Shown one piece after another: positions 44,769 to 52,910 of a stretch of 64,000 bases of DNA. Both the position numbers and the translations under genes were made by a program. The stretch is from Nonomuraea dietziae. Its GTDB lineage: Bacteria > Actinomycetota > Actinomycetes > Streptosporangiales > Streptosporangiaceae. Position 1 is the first letter of the stretch, and each line of letters opens with the position of its first letter. The stretch is taken from the NCBI RefSeq assembly GCF_014195505.1, contig NZ_JACIBV010000002.1, forward strand, positions 434,001-498,000. The letters run 5' to 3'. The notes beneath the pieces are model-generated. The model had not been told where the DNA came from, ran no database searches, and saw nothing but the letters and a program-made list of their open reading frames with translations.

Positions 44769-46060
44769 GCAGCCCCGAAGAGGTCATCCAGGCCGTCCTC
44801 GCCGACCTGCCGAGGCACAGGGGCGTGGTCGTCGACTCGCCGCCTGGCGCGGGCAAGTCGACGCTGGTCGTGCGGGCCGCGGCGCACCTGGCGGCGACGG
44901 GCGAGCCGCTGATGATCGTGGCCCAGACCAACGAGCAGGTCGACGACCTCATCGAGCGCATCGCCGACAAGCATCCCGACCTGAGCGTGGGCCGCCTGTC
45001 GGCCTCGGGCTACGTGGCGCCGCTCAGGCTGCTCGAGCTGCCGAGCGTCACGATCGGCACCAGGGTGCAGGACCTCAACGATCCGGCCATCGTGATCGCC
45101 ACCGCCGACAAGTGGGCCTGGATCAGCGGCCGCACCTGGCCGTGGGCGATCGTCGACGAGGCCTACCAGATGCGCTCGGACAAGCTGCTGCGCATCGCGG
45201 GGCTGTTCGTGCGGGCGCTGTTCGTGGGCGACCCAGGACAGCTCGACCCGTTCTCGATCGTGGAGGCCGACCGGTGGGCCGGGCTGTCGTGGGACCCGGT
45301 GCAGAGCGCGGTGTCGGTGCTGCTGCGCCACAACCCCGACCTGCCCGTCCACCGCCTTCCGGTGTCGTGGCGGCTGCCCGCCTCTGCGGCGCCCGTCGTG
45401 TCGCGGGCCTTCTACCCCTTCACCGGGTTCAGAGCGGGCACAGGGCCAGGCGAGCGCCGGATGGAGCTCACCACCGAGGGCATGGGCACCGTCTACGACC
45501 GCACCCTGGAGGAGGCCGCCCGCGCGGGGTGGGCGCTGCTGGAGCTGCCGGCCCGCCACACGGTCCGCACCGACGCCGAGGCCGTCCAGGCGGTGGCGCT
45601 GCTGGCCACCCGGCTGCTGCAGCGCGGGGGCGTCGCCTACTCCGAGCGGGGCGAGGCGCCCGTGACGGCCGACCGCATCGCGGTCGGCGCCGCCCATCGC
45701 GACCAGGTGGCGGCGATCAGGAACGCGGGCGTGCCGCCCGAGATCACCGTCGACACCGCCAACAGGCTCCAGGGACGCGAGTACGACGTGACCGTGGTGC
45801 TGCACCCGCTGTCGGGGCGCAGGGACGCCACCGCCTTCCACCTCGAGTCAGGACGGCTGTGCGTGCTGGCCTCACGCCACAGGCACGCCTGCGTGGTGGT
45901 GGCCAGAGCGGGCATCCCCGAGCTGCTCGACGCCCACCCCTCGGCCGAGACCGTGCAGCTGGGGGTGCCCGTGAAGTTCCCCGACGGCTGGGAGGCCAAC
46001 CAGTCGGTGCTCGAGCATCTCGCCAGGCACCGGATCTCGGCCCGAGACGCGCGCGGGTAG
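44765..46060 (+). CDS. SF1 helicase/ATPase (Upf1/Dna2-like)
   Basis: A 431-residue helicase. Motif I is SPPGAGKST at 25-33, Ia VAQTNEQVDD at 52-61, II DEAY at 131-134, III GDPGQLDP at 155-162, IV SWRLP at 201-205, V TANRLQGREYDV at about 361-372 and VI LASRHRHACVV at 388-398. Domain 2A is intact, but no long accessory domain is present, so the partner protein upstream may supply it. The ATG at 44765 is used because AGGAGG lies seven bases upstream and it overlaps the previous stop. With the nuclease it resembles Dna2-like or AddAB-like machinery. Confidence 0.82.
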   Translation: MSSPEEVIQAVLADLPRHRGVVVDSPPGAGKSTLVVRAAAHLAATGEPLMIVAQTNEQVDDLIERIADKHPDLSVGRLSASGYVAPLRLLELPSVTIGTRVQDLNDPAIVIATADKWAWISGRTWPWAIVDEAYQMRSDKLLRIAGLFVRALFVGDPGQLDPFSIVEADRWAGLSWDPVQSAVSVLLRHNPDLPVHRLPVSWRLPASAAPVVSRAFYPFTGFRAGTGPGERRMELTTEGMGTVYDRTLEEAARAGWALLELPARHTVRTDAEAVQAVALLATRLLQRGGVAYSERGEAPVTADRIAVGAAHRDQVAAIRNAGVPPEITVDTANRLQGREYDVTVVLHPLSGRRDATAFHLESGRLCVLASRHRHACVVVARAGIPELLDAHPSAETVQLGVPVKFPDGWEANQSVLEHLARHRISARDARG

Positions 46061-46084
46061 TGAGGCCCGCCGTCCGGTGAGGGT

Positions 46085-47017
46085 CTAGACCCTCCTGCGC
46101 CAGACGTCGATCACCAGGACGGGGCGCATGCCCGCCGAGGTGTAGAGGCCGAGGGCGGGCGTGGTGTTGTTGGCGTCGACCTGCAGCAGGGTGCCGCGTC
46201 TGCCCCTGGCGGCGTCGGCGGCGAAGGCCGTGCGCAGCAGCAGGCGGCCGAGGCCGCGCCCTCGGTAGGCGGGCAGGGTGGCCAGGCTCAGCACGTAGCC
46301 GCGGTTCTCGTCGGAGACGAAGTGGTTGGTGCCCAGCAGCATCGCGGCGGGCTCGCCGTCGACCCTGGCGAGCGTGAGCTGCGACCAGTCGGTGGCCGCC
46401 GAGGCCTGCCTGCGGGCCAGCCACTCCTCGTACGGCAGCGGCACGAACCCGAAGTGGTCGGCGAACCCCTCCTGCTGGACGCGGTACGCCTCGCGCCTGA
46501 CCTCGTCAGTGTCGGCGGTGTGCAGGGTGACGCCCTCGGGCGGCCGCGGCGCCTCGACGGGCCCTTCGAAGTCGATGCCGAGCCGGTGGAAGCTGGTGGC
46601 GGGCTCGAATCCGAGCGCCTTGACCACGGCCTGCCCGGCCTCGTCGGCGCGGTAGACGCCGATGTCGAGCGTGGCGCCGTCGTGGCCGCGCTCGGCGGCG
46701 AGCTCGCGTGAGCGTTCGAGCACCGCCGTCCAGAGCCACTGGCTGACGCCGTCGCCGACGCCGGGCCTGACGACCACCTCCACGTCGACGTGGTCGCTGT
46801 CGCCCTTGGCCATGGCGTACGCCCAGCCGTCGAGCCTTCCCTCGGCGTCCTCGACCAGCCAGGCGTCCTTGTCGGTGTCGAGCTCGGCGAGTTCGTCGGC
46901 GATGTCGGCGGGCGTCACGTCGGGCGCGCCGATGGCGAAGGTGTCGTAGGCGGCGACGAGGTCGTAGACGTGGGCGGCGTCCGCCTGGCCCGGACGGCGG
47001 ACGGTGTGGCGATTCAT
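46085..47017 (-). CDS. Double-GNAT acetyltransferase
   Basis: A 310-residue protein with two GNAT domains, as in mycothiol synthase and related actinobacterial enzymes. The N-terminal domain has WLVEDAEGRLDGWAYAMAKG and the C-terminal one has VLSLATLPAYRGRGLGRLLL, then VDANNTTPALGLYTSAGMRP. The C-terminal Q/RxxGxG/A loop is intact, the N-terminal one is degenerate. Two starts are possible, 47017 (used here) and 47035. It is convergent with the helicase gene and ends in a palindrome, GAGGGTCTAGACCCTC. The acceptor is unknown. Confidence 0.82.
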   Translation of the reverse strand: MNRHTVRRPGQADAAHVYDLVAAYDTFAIGAPDVTPADIADELAELDTDKDAWLVEDAEGRLDGWAYAMAKGDSDHVDVEVVVRPGVGDGVSQWLWTAVLERSRELAAERGHDGATLDIGVYRADEAGQAVVKALGFEPATSFHRLGIDFEGPVEAPRPPEGVTLHTADTDEVRREAYRVQQEGFADHFGFVPLPYEEWLARRQASAATDWSQLTLARVDGEPAAMLLGTNHFVSDENRGYVLSLATLPAYRGRGLGRLLLRTAFAADAARGRRGTLLQVDANNTTPALGLYTSAGMRPVLVIDVWRRRV

Positions 47018-47035
47018 GGGGACGATTGTGGCCAT

Positions 47036-47221
47036 GGGCGCCCAGCCCGGACAACCGGATATTCGGGGCCCGCTCGCGGAGCCACAGCCTCCGGTCCTGT
47101 CTTTACGAAATTCCCAGCACCTGTTTTCTTTCGGGCGTCCCGTCCCGGCGTACCGTCGGTAAGCAGGGGACCTTTCAGCACGAGAACCACCAAGCGCTCA
47201 ACGTGGGGGAAGTGGTCCGCT
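47036..47221 (+). promoter_or_regulatory. Upstream region of the hydrogenase operon
   Basis: A 186-bp non-coding region drives the hydrogenase operon and the divergent GNAT gene. It contains TACCGTCGGTA, an 11-bp palindrome (47151-47161), and a GGGGGAAG ribosome-binding site ahead of the first ATG. I cannot identify a convincing -35/-10 pair. Confidence 0.4.
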
Positions 47222-47836
47222 ATGCACCAGACGGTCCAGGCCTCCGTTCCTGAGGTCTTCGCGCGCCGTGTGGAGCCCGCCCGAGGCCTCGCGGAGGAGG
47301 CGGAGACGGTGGCGCGCGCCTGTCACGCCATGGCCACGCGCTTCCACGGCGGCGGCAGGCTCATCGTCTTCGGCAACGGCGAGGCCGCCACGGACGCCCA
47401 GCACATCGCTGTCGAGTTCGTCCATCCGGTGATCGTGGGAAAACGGGCGCTCCCCTCGTTCTCGCTGACCGGTGACGTGGCCACGATCACCGGGATCGCC
47501 GCGACCTCGGGGTTCGACGGCGTCTTCGCCCACCAGCTGCGGCATCTGGCGGTCTCCGACGACATGGCGCTGGGCGTCTCGCCGTACGGGGAGTGCGTCA
47601 ACGTGCTCAGGGCGCTGGAGACGGCGAAGCAGCTCGGCCTGCTGACGCTGGCGCTGGTCGGCGGCGACGGCGGACAGATCGCGCGCAGTCCCTCGGTCGA
47701 CCACGTCATGATCGCCAGGTCGGCCGATCCCCGTGTCGTCAAGGAGGTGCACGTCACGACCTACCACATCCTGTGGGAGCTGGTGCACGTCTTCTTCGAG
47801 CAGCCGGGCGTGCTGGATCCCAGGGTGGTCGCATGA
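47222..47836 (+). CDS. SIS-domain protein 1, hydrogenase locus
   Basis: A 204-residue protein of the phosphoheptose isomerase (GmhA)-like SIS fold. The sugar-binding motif is VFGNGEAATDAQHIAVEF and the second signature is GVSPYGECVNVLRALE. GmhA normally has GNGGSA, so the active site differs. SIS proteins recur in group 1h hydrogenase loci, where their role is not known. They may bind a phosphorylated ligand during assembly. The following HypC-like gene overlaps its stop. It is the first gene of the operon. Confidence 0.82.
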   Translation: MHQTVQASVPEVFARRVEPARGLAEEAETVARACHAMATRFHGGGRLIVFGNGEAATDAQHIAVEFVHPVIVGKRALPSFSLTGDVATITGIAATSGFDGVFAHQLRHLAVSDDMALGVSPYGECVNVLRALETAKQLGLLTLALVGGDGGQIARSPSVDHVMIARSADPRVVKEVHVTTYHILWELVHVFFEQPGVLDPRVVA

Positions 47837-48117
47837 GCGCCCGAGAGCCGGCCTGCCACGAGGAGGTGTGCCTCACCTGCTCCGACGAGGCGGTGCCGGT
47901 GACGGTGCTGCGGCTGCTGGAGGACGGCATGGCCGAGGTGGACACCGGCCAGGGCCGCGAGGAGGTGAGCGTCGCCCTGGTGGAGGCCAGGGCCGGTGAC
48001 ACGGTGCTGGTCCACGCCAAGGAGGCCATCGCGGTGGTGGCCGACGTGGTCGCCGACGACGTGGCCGCCGACAGTACGGTCGCCGACCACACGGCCGCCG
48101 AGGAGGTGACGACATGA
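47833..48117 (+). CDS. HypC-like protein between the two SIS genes
   Basis: A 94-residue protein with an OB-like HypC/HupF fold (VPVTVLRLLEDGMAEVDTGQ, then GDTVLVHAKEAIAVV). True HypC begins with Met-Cys. Here the Cys residues are C8, C13 and C16 in an N-terminal ACHEEVCLTC, so the role of the first Cys is altered. The C-terminus is an acidic Ala-Val-Asp repeat. A separate normal hypC is present at 55853. It may carry the Fe(CN)2CO unit to another partner or regulate the SIS proteins. Both neighbours overlap it. Confidence 0.72.
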   Translation: MSAREPACHEEVCLTCSDEAVPVTVLRLLEDGMAEVDTGQGREEVSVALVEARAGDTVLVHAKEAIAVVADVVADDVAADSTVADHTAAEEVTT

Positions 48118-48800
48118 GCGCGCCCGAAGAGCCCATGGAGTCGCTGTATCCGTTCCTCTACTCCGGCGGCACCGACCTGGACGCCGTGCTGACCGCGGTG
48201 CGGCAGTCCACGGTCGACAAGGCCAACGAGATCGTCGCCCTGCGCCAGAGCGTGCTGGAACGGGACGGCGATCGGATGGCCGCGTGCGCGCAGGCCATGG
48301 CCGCCGCCTTCGACGGGGGCGCGCGGTTGTTCACCTTCGGCAACGGGGGCAGCTCCACCGACGCCCAGGACGTGGCCGCGCTGTTCCTGAACCCCGGCGG
48401 GGCCGCCAGGCCGCTGCCCGCCTTCGCCCTGACCGCGGACGTCGCGGTGGTGACGGCGCTCTCGAACGACATCGGGTTCGAGGTGGTGTTCTCCCGGCAG
48501 CTGGCCGCCTCGGGCCGCTCGGGGGACATCGCGTTCGGGCTGTCGACGAGCGGCAACTCCCGCAATCTCATCGCCGGCTTCCAGGAGGCCGACCGGCGCG
48601 GCATGATCACCGTCGGGCTGGCCGGCTACGACGGCGGCCAGATGGCCGAGCTGGGCACGATCGACCACCTGTTCGTGGTGCCGTCGTCCTCGGTGCACCG
48701 CATCCAGGAGGCCCAGACCACCGTTTACCACGCGCTCTGGGAGCTCGCCCAGGACGCGCTCAGGCGGCGGGGCGCCGTGCCTCCGCCGCGTTCCAGCTGA
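48114..48800 (+). CDS. SIS-domain protein 2, hydrogenase locus
   Basis: A 228-residue SIS-fold protein, GmhA-like. The motif FGNGGSSTDAQDVAALF is closer to true phosphoheptose isomerase than that of protein 1, and FGLSTSGNSRNLIAGFQEAD provides the second SIS loop. It overlaps the HypC-like gene. It is separated by 31 bp from the small-subunit gene. A role in making or binding a phosphosugar is possible, but no nearby heptose genes exist. Confidence 0.82.
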   Translation: MSAPEEPMESLYPFLYSGGTDLDAVLTAVRQSTVDKANEIVALRQSVLERDGDRMAACAQAMAAAFDGGARLFTFGNGGSSTDAQDVAALFLNPGGAARPLPAFALTADVAVVTALSNDIGFEVVFSRQLAASGRSGDIAFGLSTSGNSRNLIAGFQEADRRGMITVGLAGYDGGQMAELGTIDHLFVVPSSSVHRIQEAQTTVYHALWELAQDALRRRGAVPPPRSS

Positions 48801-48831
48801 AGAGTCCAGACCCGCGAGGGTGGTGAGGCGC

Positions 48832-49905
48832 ATGAGCGCGCCGACGGAGTCGCAACAGAGCACATCACAGACGCAGGACGAACCGGTTGTCCATATTCTG
48901 TGGATCAACGCGGGGCTGAGCTGCGACGGCGACTCCGTCGCGCTCACCGCCGCCACCCAGCCGAGCATCGAGGAGATCGTGCTGGGAGCGCTTCCCGGCC
49001 TGCCCAAGGTCGCCGTGCACTGGCCGCTGATCGACTTCGAGTGCGGTCCGATGCAGGGCGCCGACGTCTTCATCGAGTGGTTCTACAAGGCCGACCGCGG
49101 CGAGCTGGATCCGTTCGTGCTGGTGGTCGAGGGGTCGATTCCCAACGAGTCGATCAAGCAGGAGGGCTACTGGTGCGGGTTCGGCAACAACCCCGACACC
49201 GGGCAGCCCATGACCACCAGCGAGTGGCTCGACCGCCTCGCGCCCAAGGCGACGGCGATCCTGGCCGCGGGTACCTGCGCCACCTACGGCGGCATCCACG
49301 CGATGGCGGGCAACCCGACCGGCGCCATGGGCGTCGCCGACTACCTGGGCTGGGACTGGAAGTCGAAGGCGGGCCTGCCGATCGTCAACGTGCCGGGCTG
49401 CCCGATCCAGCCGGACAACCTGTCCGAGACCATCCTCTACCTGCTCTACCAGGTCGCAGGGCAGGCGCCGATGATCCCGCTGGACGAGGCGCTGCGCCCC
49501 ACGTGGCTGTTCGGTCAGACCGTCCACGAGGGCTGCGACAGGGCCGGCTACTACGAGCAGGGCCAGTTCGCCACCGAGTACGGCTCGCCGAAGTGCCTGG
49601 TCAAGATCGGCTGCTGGGGACCGGTCGTGAAGTGCAACGTCCCCAAGCGGGGCTGGATCAACGGCGTCGGCGGCTGCCCCAACGTGGGCGGCATCTGCAT
49701 CGCCTGCACGATGCCCGGCTTCCCCGACAAGTTCATGCCCTTCATGGACGAGCCACCGGGCGCCAGGATCTCCGCGACGGCCAGCGGCGCGTACGGCGTG
49801 CTGATCCGCTCGCTGCGCGAGTTCACCCTCCGGACGCTCGACAAGGAACCCAAGTGGCGCAAGAAGGGCCGCGAGCTGCTCACGGGCTACAAGGCCCCTT
49901 GGTAA
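48832..49905 (+). CDS. hhyS: [NiFe]-hydrogenase small subunit, group 1h type
   Basis: A 357-residue electron-transfer subunit with three FeS clusters. No Tat signal peptide is present (the N-terminus is MSAPTESQQSTSQ), so the enzyme is cytoplasmic. The proximal cluster motif reads LSCDGDS, with C31 and D34 where standard enzymes have a second Cys. Asp ligation of the proximal cluster is a known feature of the actinobacterial high-affinity class. Other cluster ligands are in AAGTCATYGG, PGCPIQPDN, HEGCDRAGYYEQ, GCWGPVVKCN and GGCPNVGGICIACTMPGFPDK. It pairs with the large subunit that follows. Confidence 0.93.
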   Translation: MSAPTESQQSTSQTQDEPVVHILWINAGLSCDGDSVALTAATQPSIEEIVLGALPGLPKVAVHWPLIDFECGPMQGADVFIEWFYKADRGELDPFVLVVEGSIPNESIKQEGYWCGFGNNPDTGQPMTTSEWLDRLAPKATAILAAGTCATYGGIHAMAGNPTGAMGVADYLGWDWKSKAGLPIVNVPGCPIQPDNLSETILYLLYQVAGQAPMIPLDEALRPTWLFGQTVHEGCDRAGYYEQGQFATEYGSPKCLVKIGCWGPVVKCNVPKRGWINGVGGCPNVGGICIACTMPGFPDKFMPFMDEPPGARISATASGAYGVLIRSLREFTLRTLDKEPKWRKKGRELLTGYKAPW

Positions 49906-49919
49906 CCAGCGAGGCTGAC

Positions 49920-51707
49920 ATGACGACCACACCACAGCAGACCGGCGACGAACTCGTCGAGATGGCATGGGATCCGATCACCAGGATCGTCGGAAGCCTG
50001 GGCATCTACGCCAAGGTGGACTTCAAGAACAGGACGGTCGCCGAGTGCTACAGCACCTCGTCGATCTTCCGCGGCTACAGCATCTTCATGAAGGGCAAGG
50101 ACCCCAGGGACGCGCACTTCATCACCAGCAGGATCTGCGGCATCTGCGGCGACAACCACGCGACGTGCTCGGTCTACAACCAGAACATGGCCTACGGCGT
50201 GCGGCCGCCGCACCTCGGTGAGTGGATCATCAACCTCGGCGAGTCGGCCGAGTACATGTTCGACCACAACATCTTCCAGGAGAACCTGGTCGGGGTGGAC
50301 TACTGCGAGAAGATGGTCCGCGAGACCAACCCGGGGGTGCTCCAGCAGGCCGAGCGCACGGAGGCGCCGCACGCGGGAGAGCACGGCTACAGGACCATCG
50401 CCGACATCATGCGCTCGCTGAACCCGCTGGAGGGCGAGTTCTACCGCGAGGCGCTGCAGGTGAGCCGTACCACGCGGGAGATGTTCTGCCTGATGGAGGG
50501 CAGGCACGTGCACCCCTCCACGCTCTACCCCGGCGGGGTCGGCACCGTCGCCACCGTGCAGCTGTTCACCGACTACCTGACCAGGCTCATGCGCTACGTG
50601 GAGTTCCTGAAGCGCGTGGTGCCCATGCACGACGACCTCTTCGACTTCTTCTACGATGCCATCCCCGGCTACGAGCAGGTCGGCAGGCGGCGGGTGCTGC
50701 TCGCCTGCTGGGGCAGCCTCAACGACCCCGAGCACTGCGACTTCACCTACCGGAACATGAGCGACTGGGGCCGGCGGATGTACGTGACCCCCGGCGTGAT
50801 CGTGGACGGGAAGGTGGTCACCAACGACCTGGTCGACATCAACCTCGGGATCAGGATCCTGCTGGGCAGCTCCTACTACGACGACTGGGAGGACCAGGAG
50901 CCGTTCGTCACACAGGACCCGCTCGGCAATCCGGTCGACATCCGCCACCCGTGGAACCAGCACACGATCCCGCACCCGCGCAAACGCGACTTCACCGACC
51001 AGTACAGCTGGGTCATGTCGCCCCGCTGGTTCGACGGCACGAACCATCTCGCGCTCGACACCGGCGGCGGGCCCATCGCCCGGCTGTGGTCGACCGCGCT
51101 GTCCGGCCTCGTCGACATCGGCTACGTCAAGGCCACGGGACACAGCGTGGTCATCAACCTGCCGCGCTCGGCCACCAGGCCGGAGCGGACGTTCGAGTGG
51201 AAGATCCCCGAACGTGGCGGCGAGCTGTACTCCAACACCCTCGAACGCAACAGGGCCAGGACCTACTTCCAGGCGTACGCCGCCGCCTGCGCGCTGTACT
51301 TCGTCGAGCAGGCGCTGGCCGAGGTGCGCGCGGGCCACACCCAGACGTGGTCGCCGTTCACGGTGCCCGAGGAGGCCATCAGCTGCGGCTTCACCGAGGC
51401 CGTGCGCGGGGTGCTGTCCCACCACATGGTGATCAGGAACGGGAAGATCGCCAACTACCACCCGTACCCGCCGACCCCGTGGAACGCCAGCGTCCGCGAC
51501 TCGTACGGCACGCCAGGCCCCTACGAGGACGCCGTGCAGAACACGCCGATCTTCGAGGAGAACGCCAGGGAGGACTTCAAGGGCATCGACATCATGCGCA
51601 CGGTCCGCAGCTTCGACCCGTGCCTGCCGTGCGGGGTCCACATGTACCTCGGCGGCGGCAGGCAGCTGCGCAAGCTGCACACCCCGCACGCCTTCGGCGG
51701 GTCCTGA
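49920..51707 (+). CDS. hhyL: [NiFe]-hydrogenase large subunit, group 1h type
   Basis: A 595-residue catalytic subunit that oxidises H2. The L1 motif is RICGICGDNH at 71-80 (Cys73, Cys76). The L2 motif is DPCLPCGVH at 566-574 (Cys568, Cys571). These four Cys bind the NiFe site. A 21-residue tail follows His574 and must be removed by the maturation protease. High-affinity uptake hydrogenases of this class let actinobacteria live on atmospheric H2 during starvation or sporulation. A ribosome-binding GCGAGG lies nine bases upstream. Confidence 0.95.
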   Translation: MTTTPQQTGDELVEMAWDPITRIVGSLGIYAKVDFKNRTVAECYSTSSIFRGYSIFMKGKDPRDAHFITSRICGICGDNHATCSVYNQNMAYGVRPPHLGEWIINLGESAEYMFDHNIFQENLVGVDYCEKMVRETNPGVLQQAERTEAPHAGEHGYRTIADIMRSLNPLEGEFYREALQVSRTTREMFCLMEGRHVHPSTLYPGGVGTVATVQLFTDYLTRLMRYVEFLKRVVPMHDDLFDFFYDAIPGYEQVGRRRVLLACWGSLNDPEHCDFTYRNMSDWGRRMYVTPGVIVDGKVVTNDLVDINLGIRILLGSSYYDDWEDQEPFVTQDPLGNPVDIRHPWNQHTIPHPRKRDFTDQYSWVMSPRWFDGTNHLALDTGGGPIARLWSTALSGLVDIGYVKATGHSVVINLPRSATRPERTFEWKIPERGGELYSNTLERNRARTYFQAYAAACALYFVEQALAEVRAGHTQTWSPFTVPEEAISCGFTEAVRGVLSHHMVIRNGKIANYHPYPPTPWNASVRDSYGTPGPYEDAVQNTPIFEENAREDFKGIDIMRTVRSFDPCLPCGVHMYLGGGRQLRKLHTPHAFGGS

Positions 51708-51720
51708 CGGGGAGGGGGCG

Positions 51721-52284
51721 ATGCCTGAGACCCTCGGCGCCCGCACGGCCGGCGAGCGCGTGGAGAGCCTGCTCGCCGAGCTGACCGCGCTCAGCGACAA
51801 GGCCACGCGCGACAAGGCCGAGGAGCTCGTGCGCGTGCTGGTCGAGCTGTACGGCGCGGCGCTCGAGCGCATCATGGAGATCGTCACGGACGGCGAACAG
51901 GCCGAGACGCTCCGCAGGATCGCCGAGGACGAGCTCGTCGGCGGCCTGCTCGTGGTGCACGACCTGCACCCGCTGAGCACGGAGGAGCGCGTGCTCGCGG
52001 CGCTCGAGAGCGTCAGGCCCTATCTCGGCAGCCACGCGGGGGACGTGGAGCTGGTGGGCGTCGAGGAGACAGGCGTCGTACGGCTGCGCCTGGCCGGCAC
52101 CTGCCACGGCTGCCCCTCCTCGCGGGTCACGGTGACGACGGCGATCGAGCAGGCGATCGCGCGGGCCGCGCCGGAGGTGGCAGGGGTCGAGGTGGACGGC
52201 GTGGCCGAACCGGACACGCAGCTGTACCAGATCGAGACACGCCGGCCGCCGGGCCCGTGTCCGGTGCCGGAGAGTGCGGCATGA
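51721..52284 (+). CDS. NifU-like scaffold protein, hydrogenase locus
   Basis: A 187-residue protein. The C-terminal NifU-type domain (LESVRPYLGSHAGDVELVGV, then AGTCHGCPSSRVTV) has Cys128 and Cys131. The N-terminal half is a helical domain with no clear match. It probably delivers FeS clusters to the hydrogenase subunits. A short 13-bp gap follows the large-subunit gene and the stop overlaps the next gene (ATGA), so expression is coupled. Confidence 0.82.
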   Translation: MPETLGARTAGERVESLLAELTALSDKATRDKAEELVRVLVELYGAALERIMEIVTDGEQAETLRRIAEDELVGGLLVVHDLHPLSTEERVLAALESVRPYLGSHAGDVELVGVEETGVVRLRLAGTCHGCPSSRVTVTTAIEQAIARAAPEVAGVEVDGVAEPDTQLYQIETRRPPGPCPVPESAA

Positions 52285-52910
52285 GCACCGGACTGCGCCG
52301 TTTCCGCGAGCCCCGCCCCGCCGACGCCCCCGCAGCCGGCGAGTGCTGCGAGATGTGCGCCGAGCCGATCGAGGCCGGGCACGGGCACGTGGTGAACGTG
52401 GAGAGCCGCGCCCTGCTCTGCGCGTGCAAGAGCTGCTACCTGCTGTTCACCGTGCCGGGCGCTGCGCAGGGCAGGTACCTGGCGGTGCCCGATCGCTACC
52501 TGTACGCGCCGCGCTTCGCCCTGTCGTCCGCCGACTGGGACGAGCTGCAGATACCGGTGCGGATGGCGTTCTTCTTCCGCAACTCCGCCCTGGGCCGTAC
52601 GGTCGCCTTCTACCCGAGCCCCGGCGGGGCCACCGAGTCGGAGCTGCCGCTGCCCACGTGGGAGAGGGTCATGGCGGCCAACCCCGGGCTCGCCGGCGTC
52701 GCCGCCGACGTCGAGGCGCTGCTCGTCGACCGGCGGGCGGACGGCTTCGTGTGCCATCTCGTGCCGATCGACGCCTGCTATGAGCTGGTCGGGCTGGTCA
52801 GGACCCGGTGGAAGGGCTTCGACGGCGGCCAGGAGGTCTGGCAGGCCATCGACGCCTTCTTCGAGAGGTTGCGGGCGCGCAGCGACGAGTTGCGAGCCGA
52901 TCATGACTGA
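52281..52910 (+). CDS. DUF5947-type Cys-rich protein, hydrogenase locus
   Basis: A 209-residue protein. The N-terminal Cys pattern GECCEMCAEPI (CxxC) and LLCACKSCYLLF (CxCxxC) could form a zinc ribbon or a rubredoxin-like iron site. The remainder is alpha-beta (LQIPVRMAFFFRNSALGRTV). I relate it to DUF5947 proteins that occur only in this type of hydrogenase locus. A role in electron transfer or FeS delivery is plausible. Overlaps both neighbours. Confidence 0.72.
   Translation: MSTGLRRFREPRPADAPAAGECCEMCAEPIEAGHGHVVNVESRALLCACKSCYLLFTVPGAAQGRYLAVPDRYLYAPRFALSSADWDELQIPVRMAFFFRNSALGRTVAFYPSPGGATESELPLPTWERVMAANPGLAGVAADVEALLVDRRADGFVCHLVPIDACYELVGLVRTRWKGFDGGQEVWQAIDAFFERLRARSDELRADHD

Noticed and set aside
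46079-46094. 16-bp palindrome GAGGGTCTAGACCCTC between convergent helicase and GNAT genes
   Set aside because: It has no loop or T-run and overlaps the GNAT stop codon. It may be coincidental, so it is not called as a terminator or operator.
47151-47161. TACCGTCGGTA palindrome as a hydrogenase operator
   Set aside because: Only 5-bp half sites and a single copy. Kept as a note in the upstream region but not claimed as an operator.
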